A stretch of DNA of 36,483 bases from Smithella sp. M82. Its GTDB lineage: Bacteria; Desulfobacterota; Syntrophia; Syntrophales; Smithellaceae. Below are positions 34,029-36,483 of the stretch, one piece after another. The number at the start of each line of letters is the position of its first letter. Positions within the stretch are counted from its first letter, which is position 1. The translations under genes were made by a program, and so were the position numbers. The stretch lies in contig MAEO01000235.1 of the NCBI GenBank assembly GCA_001683985.1, forward strand, positions 10,969 through 47,451. Reading direction: 5' to 3'. Under the pieces are notes generated by a model that saw only the letters and a program-made list of their open reading frames with translations, ran no database searches and was not told the DNA's origin.

Positions 34029-36419
34029 TTAACTGATTTTGCCCGCAAAATCATCAAAGTTGTCAAACCAGTATTTCCTTTGAGGTTCTGGAACGCTGGC
34101 AATACCACCTTTCGCGGGCTTGAGCAACAATTTTACATTTATTGCAAATCCATTGTATGAAAAATCCCTGCTTTGCTTTTGCCTGCCTGCCGAAGCCCCG
34201 GCGCAAGCAGGTTCGCCGATTTCAAATATTTTTGAAAAACCGTCAATTTTTCTATATGCGTCTGTATGTTCGGTTCCTTTCGGGTCAATGAACAGAATTA
34301 AGTATCGTTTCCCCTTCTGCGCCCAAAAAATGAAGTCGGGTTTGAAATTGGCGATGTTATTTTCTTTTGGATTGTAATAAGGAATCAAAACCTCGTCCAG
34401 TGTTTGGTCAAGTTTTGAAAACATCCACCAATCAAATTGCGTAAATACATTATCAGCTTTGGCAAGATATTCTTCCAGTTGCTCAACAAATTTTACTTCA
34501 CTATTAACATTGATAATGTGATTGAGATAATCAATCTTTTCGGTTTCTGAAACTATAATCGGAAGATAATAATGATTTGCCAAATACTTGATTTTGATTT
34601 TTTGGCTTTTAGCCTCATATTTTCCCGCTTCTTCAAATAGTTTTAATTGTTCAGCATATTTATCAGATGATACTTTACCATAACTTTTATCCAATTCTTT
34701 TTTCTTTTCGGGATATTGCTTCATAAAATCAATTTTCTTTTTGATTTCCTCGTATTTTTCGCCGTCGCTGAATCTAACCTTTTTGAAATGCACGATTTCG
34801 TTTTCCAATTCTTTAAACTTTTCCAATTCTCTGCTTTTAACTCCGAGATAATCAAAAATCCTGCCAAGAATTAAATCCGGTTCAAAAAGAGAATTCTTTT
34901 CCTCAAAATCGTAGTATCGCTCTTTTTCCGCAAAACTATCCTTTGCTTTTCTCAAAACTTTAATTTCGCAATCATATTTAGCCAAAGCGACTTTATCGCC
35001 TAAAAATTCATAGAATTGCGAAGTTATATCAAAATCCTCGCGGCTGACAGGATATTTTTGCGGGTCGTTCTCGTCAGCAAAAATTCGCTCGGCGGTTTTA
35101 TAAACCGGCGCCAAAAGAGTATGTTTTTGCGCTTCGGGATTCAAAATAAATGCGTCGCCCAAATTTTTATCCTGCTTCTCTGCTTTCAGCGTTGCAATTA
35201 TTTCCTTCAGGTTTTCAGCATTAGTGCCAAAAACAAACAAACTTTCAATCGGCAAAATCAGATTTTTTACTCTCTCAAACAATGATTCTTTTACTATTTT
35301 TGCGTTGAGTAAATTTTGAAGTCGTTTCCTTTGGTATTTTTGTGGCTCTATTCGGACGCCCCTGCCAACCGATTGCAGAACAAATTTTTTGGCGTCGCTT
35401 CCAATTCCGATATTCACAAACAAAAGCAGGTTTGGCCGGTTAGAATCCCAACCCTCGTAAAAAGAACGCGAACCCATTAAAACATTTATATCGGAATCAT
35501 CGCGATTTATTCGTCTAAAATAACTTTCATTCTCAAAACTTTCGTTTATTTCGTATCCTTCAAGTTTGTCCTTCAGCCAGCCGGAAATATCGCCGATTTT
35601 AATTAAGGCAAACGGCTTTTCGGCAGTCATCAACCTAAAAATCAATTCTTGCCTATTCCCGGGGATTTTCAAAACTTCAATCTTGCCCGGTGTGTTTGCG
35701 TTCAAAACATATTTCAAAATATCCTGGTAATCCAATTTTGAAATCAAATCAGCGTTTATCACGCAGTCCAACTCTTCAAATACGAATTTAGCGTTGTCGC
35801 GGAATTCTTGGACAAGTTCCTTTTTTGCTTGATCAAGTAAATCCGCTCTAATTTCATTTTTCGCAACCTTCTCCAATTCTCTAAAAAATAATTCTAGGTC
35901 AGATTGTTCCACATCCACGGAATTGACTAGCGTTAAAAGCAATGGACGGTGATAGAGTGAGCCATCCTTTTTTCTGATTTCTTCAAAATGCTTGTTAATG
36001 TAGGTTAAAAGCAAAAGGGTCTTCAAAACGATTTTTTGCTTTTCAATCGGCGAAAAATCGCCTCGACCCGTTAGATAAGTTTTTTCTAACGGGTCTCGCC
36101 CGCGAAACGCGCTTATTTCGGCGGAAGATACATAAATATGCTTGCCATATCCTTCTTCTACAAACCTTGAAAGATTGAAGTTAAAGGCGCAGGTCGCAAA
36201 GTCCCTTGGATCAGTAAAGGTAGCGGAAAAATTAAACAAAAATCCGTTTCTGGAAAGTATGGAGTATAAAATTTGCCGTTTGCTGTCTTCTTTATCGCCT
36301 TTGTGCGCCTCGTCTAAAAGAATATACCACCGCCCGCCGTTGTCGTAATTTTGAAAATTAACGATTTTTTCTTTGTGTTCGTCAGAAATCAAGTCAGAAC
36401 GATAACCTAAATCCACCAC
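34029..36419 (-). CDS. Type III restriction endonuclease (Res-like helicase/nuclease), 5'-incomplete
   Basis: A 796-codon frame with the DEAH helicase box WYILLDEAHKGD (DEAH at 36-39), motif III FNFSATFTDP and the late motif VLQSVGRGVRIEPQ, so it contains most of an SF2 helicase. A PD-(D/E)xK-like nuclease lies near the C-terminus: KPDFIFWAQ with D695, then FIDPKG with D712 and K714. This is the layout of type III restriction Res subunits. The Walker A part is missing: upstream of the GTG at 36419 the same frame has a TAG at 36420-36422, and the window ends. It is either a broken gene or one whose real reading continues beyond. No mod methyltransferase is visible. A GC-rich insert encodes EPACAGASAGRQK (736-748). 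Confidence 0.8.
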   Translation of the reverse strand: MVDLGYRSDLISDEHKEKIVNFQNYDNGGRWYILLDEAHKGDKEDSKRQILYSILSRNGFLFNFSATFTDPRDFATCAFNFNLSRFVEEGYGKHIYVSSAEISAFRGRDPLEKTYLTGRGDFSPIEKQKIVLKTLLLLTYINKHFEEIRKKDGSLYHRPLLLTLVNSVDVEQSDLELFFRELEKVAKNEIRADLLDQAKKELVQEFRDNAKFVFEELDCVINADLISKLDYQDILKYVLNANTPGKIEVLKIPGNRQELIFRLMTAEKPFALIKIGDISGWLKDKLEGYEINESFENESYFRRINRDDSDINVLMGSRSFYEGWDSNRPNLLLFVNIGIGSDAKKFVLQSVGRGVRIEPQKYQRKRLQNLLNAKIVKESLFERVKNLILPIESLFVFGTNAENLKEIIATLKAEKQDKNLGDAFILNPEAQKHTLLAPVYKTAERIFADENDPQKYPVSREDFDITSQFYEFLGDKVALAKYDCEIKVLRKAKDSFAEKERYYDFEEKNSLFEPDLILGRIFDYLGVKSRELEKFKELENEIVHFKKVRFSDGEKYEEIKKKIDFMKQYPEKKKELDKSYGKVSSDKYAEQLKLFEEAGKYEAKSQKIKIKYLANHYYLPIIVSETEKIDYLNHIINVNSEVKFVEQLEEYLAKADNVFTQFDWWMFSKLDQTLDEVLIPYYNPKENNIANFKPDFIFWAQKGKRYLILFIDPKGTEHTDAYRKIDGFSKIFEIGEPACAGASAGRQKQSRDFSYNGFAINVKLLLKPAKGGIASVPEPQRKYWFDNFDDFAGKIS
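34179..34214. repeat. GC-rich insert inside the res coding sequence
   Basis: GCCTGCCTGCCGAAGCCC followed by CGGCGCAAGCAGG interrupts an otherwise AT-rich gene without breaking its frame. Read on the coding strand it gives EPACAGASAGRQ. The ends (CCTGC / GCAGG) are inverted. Similar in-frame palindromic inserts are, from general knowledge, frequent in groundwater and candidate-phyla genomes. Confidence 0.5.
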
Positions 36420-36483
36420 CTAATTTGGGTACAGCCATTTTTTCGATTTGCAGTGGCGATTTTAGCCGATACCTCTCATTGAT

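Overview
The window looks like a chromosomal segment of an anaerobic Gram-negative bacterium of the former Deltaproteobacteria, possibly near Syntrophus or Smithella. This placement is inferred from gene content, not from a marker-gene tree. The clues are the siroheme-dependent (Ahb) route to heme, a phosphofructokinase with pyrophosphate-type residues, gmhA and surE typical of an LPS-bearing cell, and many short palindromic repeats between genes.

Layout. 1-2517: a PPi-type phosphofructokinase and a membrane diguanylate cyclase. 2772-12610: a nearly complete heme/siroheme cluster on the + strand: precorrin-2 dehydrogenase, a CcsA/HemX-like membrane protein, hemA, hemC, a cobA-hemD fusion, ahbC, hemB, ahbD and one siroheme decarboxylase subunit. 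Together they take glutamyl-tRNA through uroporphyrinogen III and siroheme to heme b; only hemL and the second decarboxylase subunit are not seen. A GIY-YIG nuclease gene bracketed by inverted REP sequences sits between hemB and ahbD, and one of those REPs is split by a 147-bp MITE with a GCAG target duplication. 12665-17686: DNA polymerase I with a degenerate proofreading domain, an alpha/beta hydrolase, a YjbQ protein and an unknown membrane protein. 17757-18536 (-): a crotonase of the isomerase type.

18772-24351 begins with a decayed kefF-kefC remnant. It continues with a glycerophospholipid module: a glycerophosphodiesterase, an acyltransferase fused to an alpha/beta hydrolase, a MoaE-like protein, and a convergent glycerol-3-phosphate dehydrogenase. 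24670-26410 holds a MORN-repeat protein, a tandem universal stress protein and a 38-codon membrane ORF. 26449-28632 (-) holds surE, a substrate-binding-protein pseudogene and a secreted single-HKD PLD nuclease.

28745-33696 is a stress block: gmhA-grpE-dnaK on the minus strand, divergent from three tandem hsp20 genes. grpE carries an exact in-frame 147-bp tandem duplication that copies its own start codon. Beyond the terminator at 33735 the sequence changes character: a GC-rich, repeat-like, non-coding stretch is followed by a 5'-incomplete type III restriction helicase/nuclease whose coding sequence contains a short GC-rich insert. This end of the window may be transferred DNA or a contig junction.

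Recurrent themes are small palindromic repeats in almost every gap of the heme region, TTG starts in the first heme genes, and two pseudogenes that lost internal segments but kept recognisable ends.
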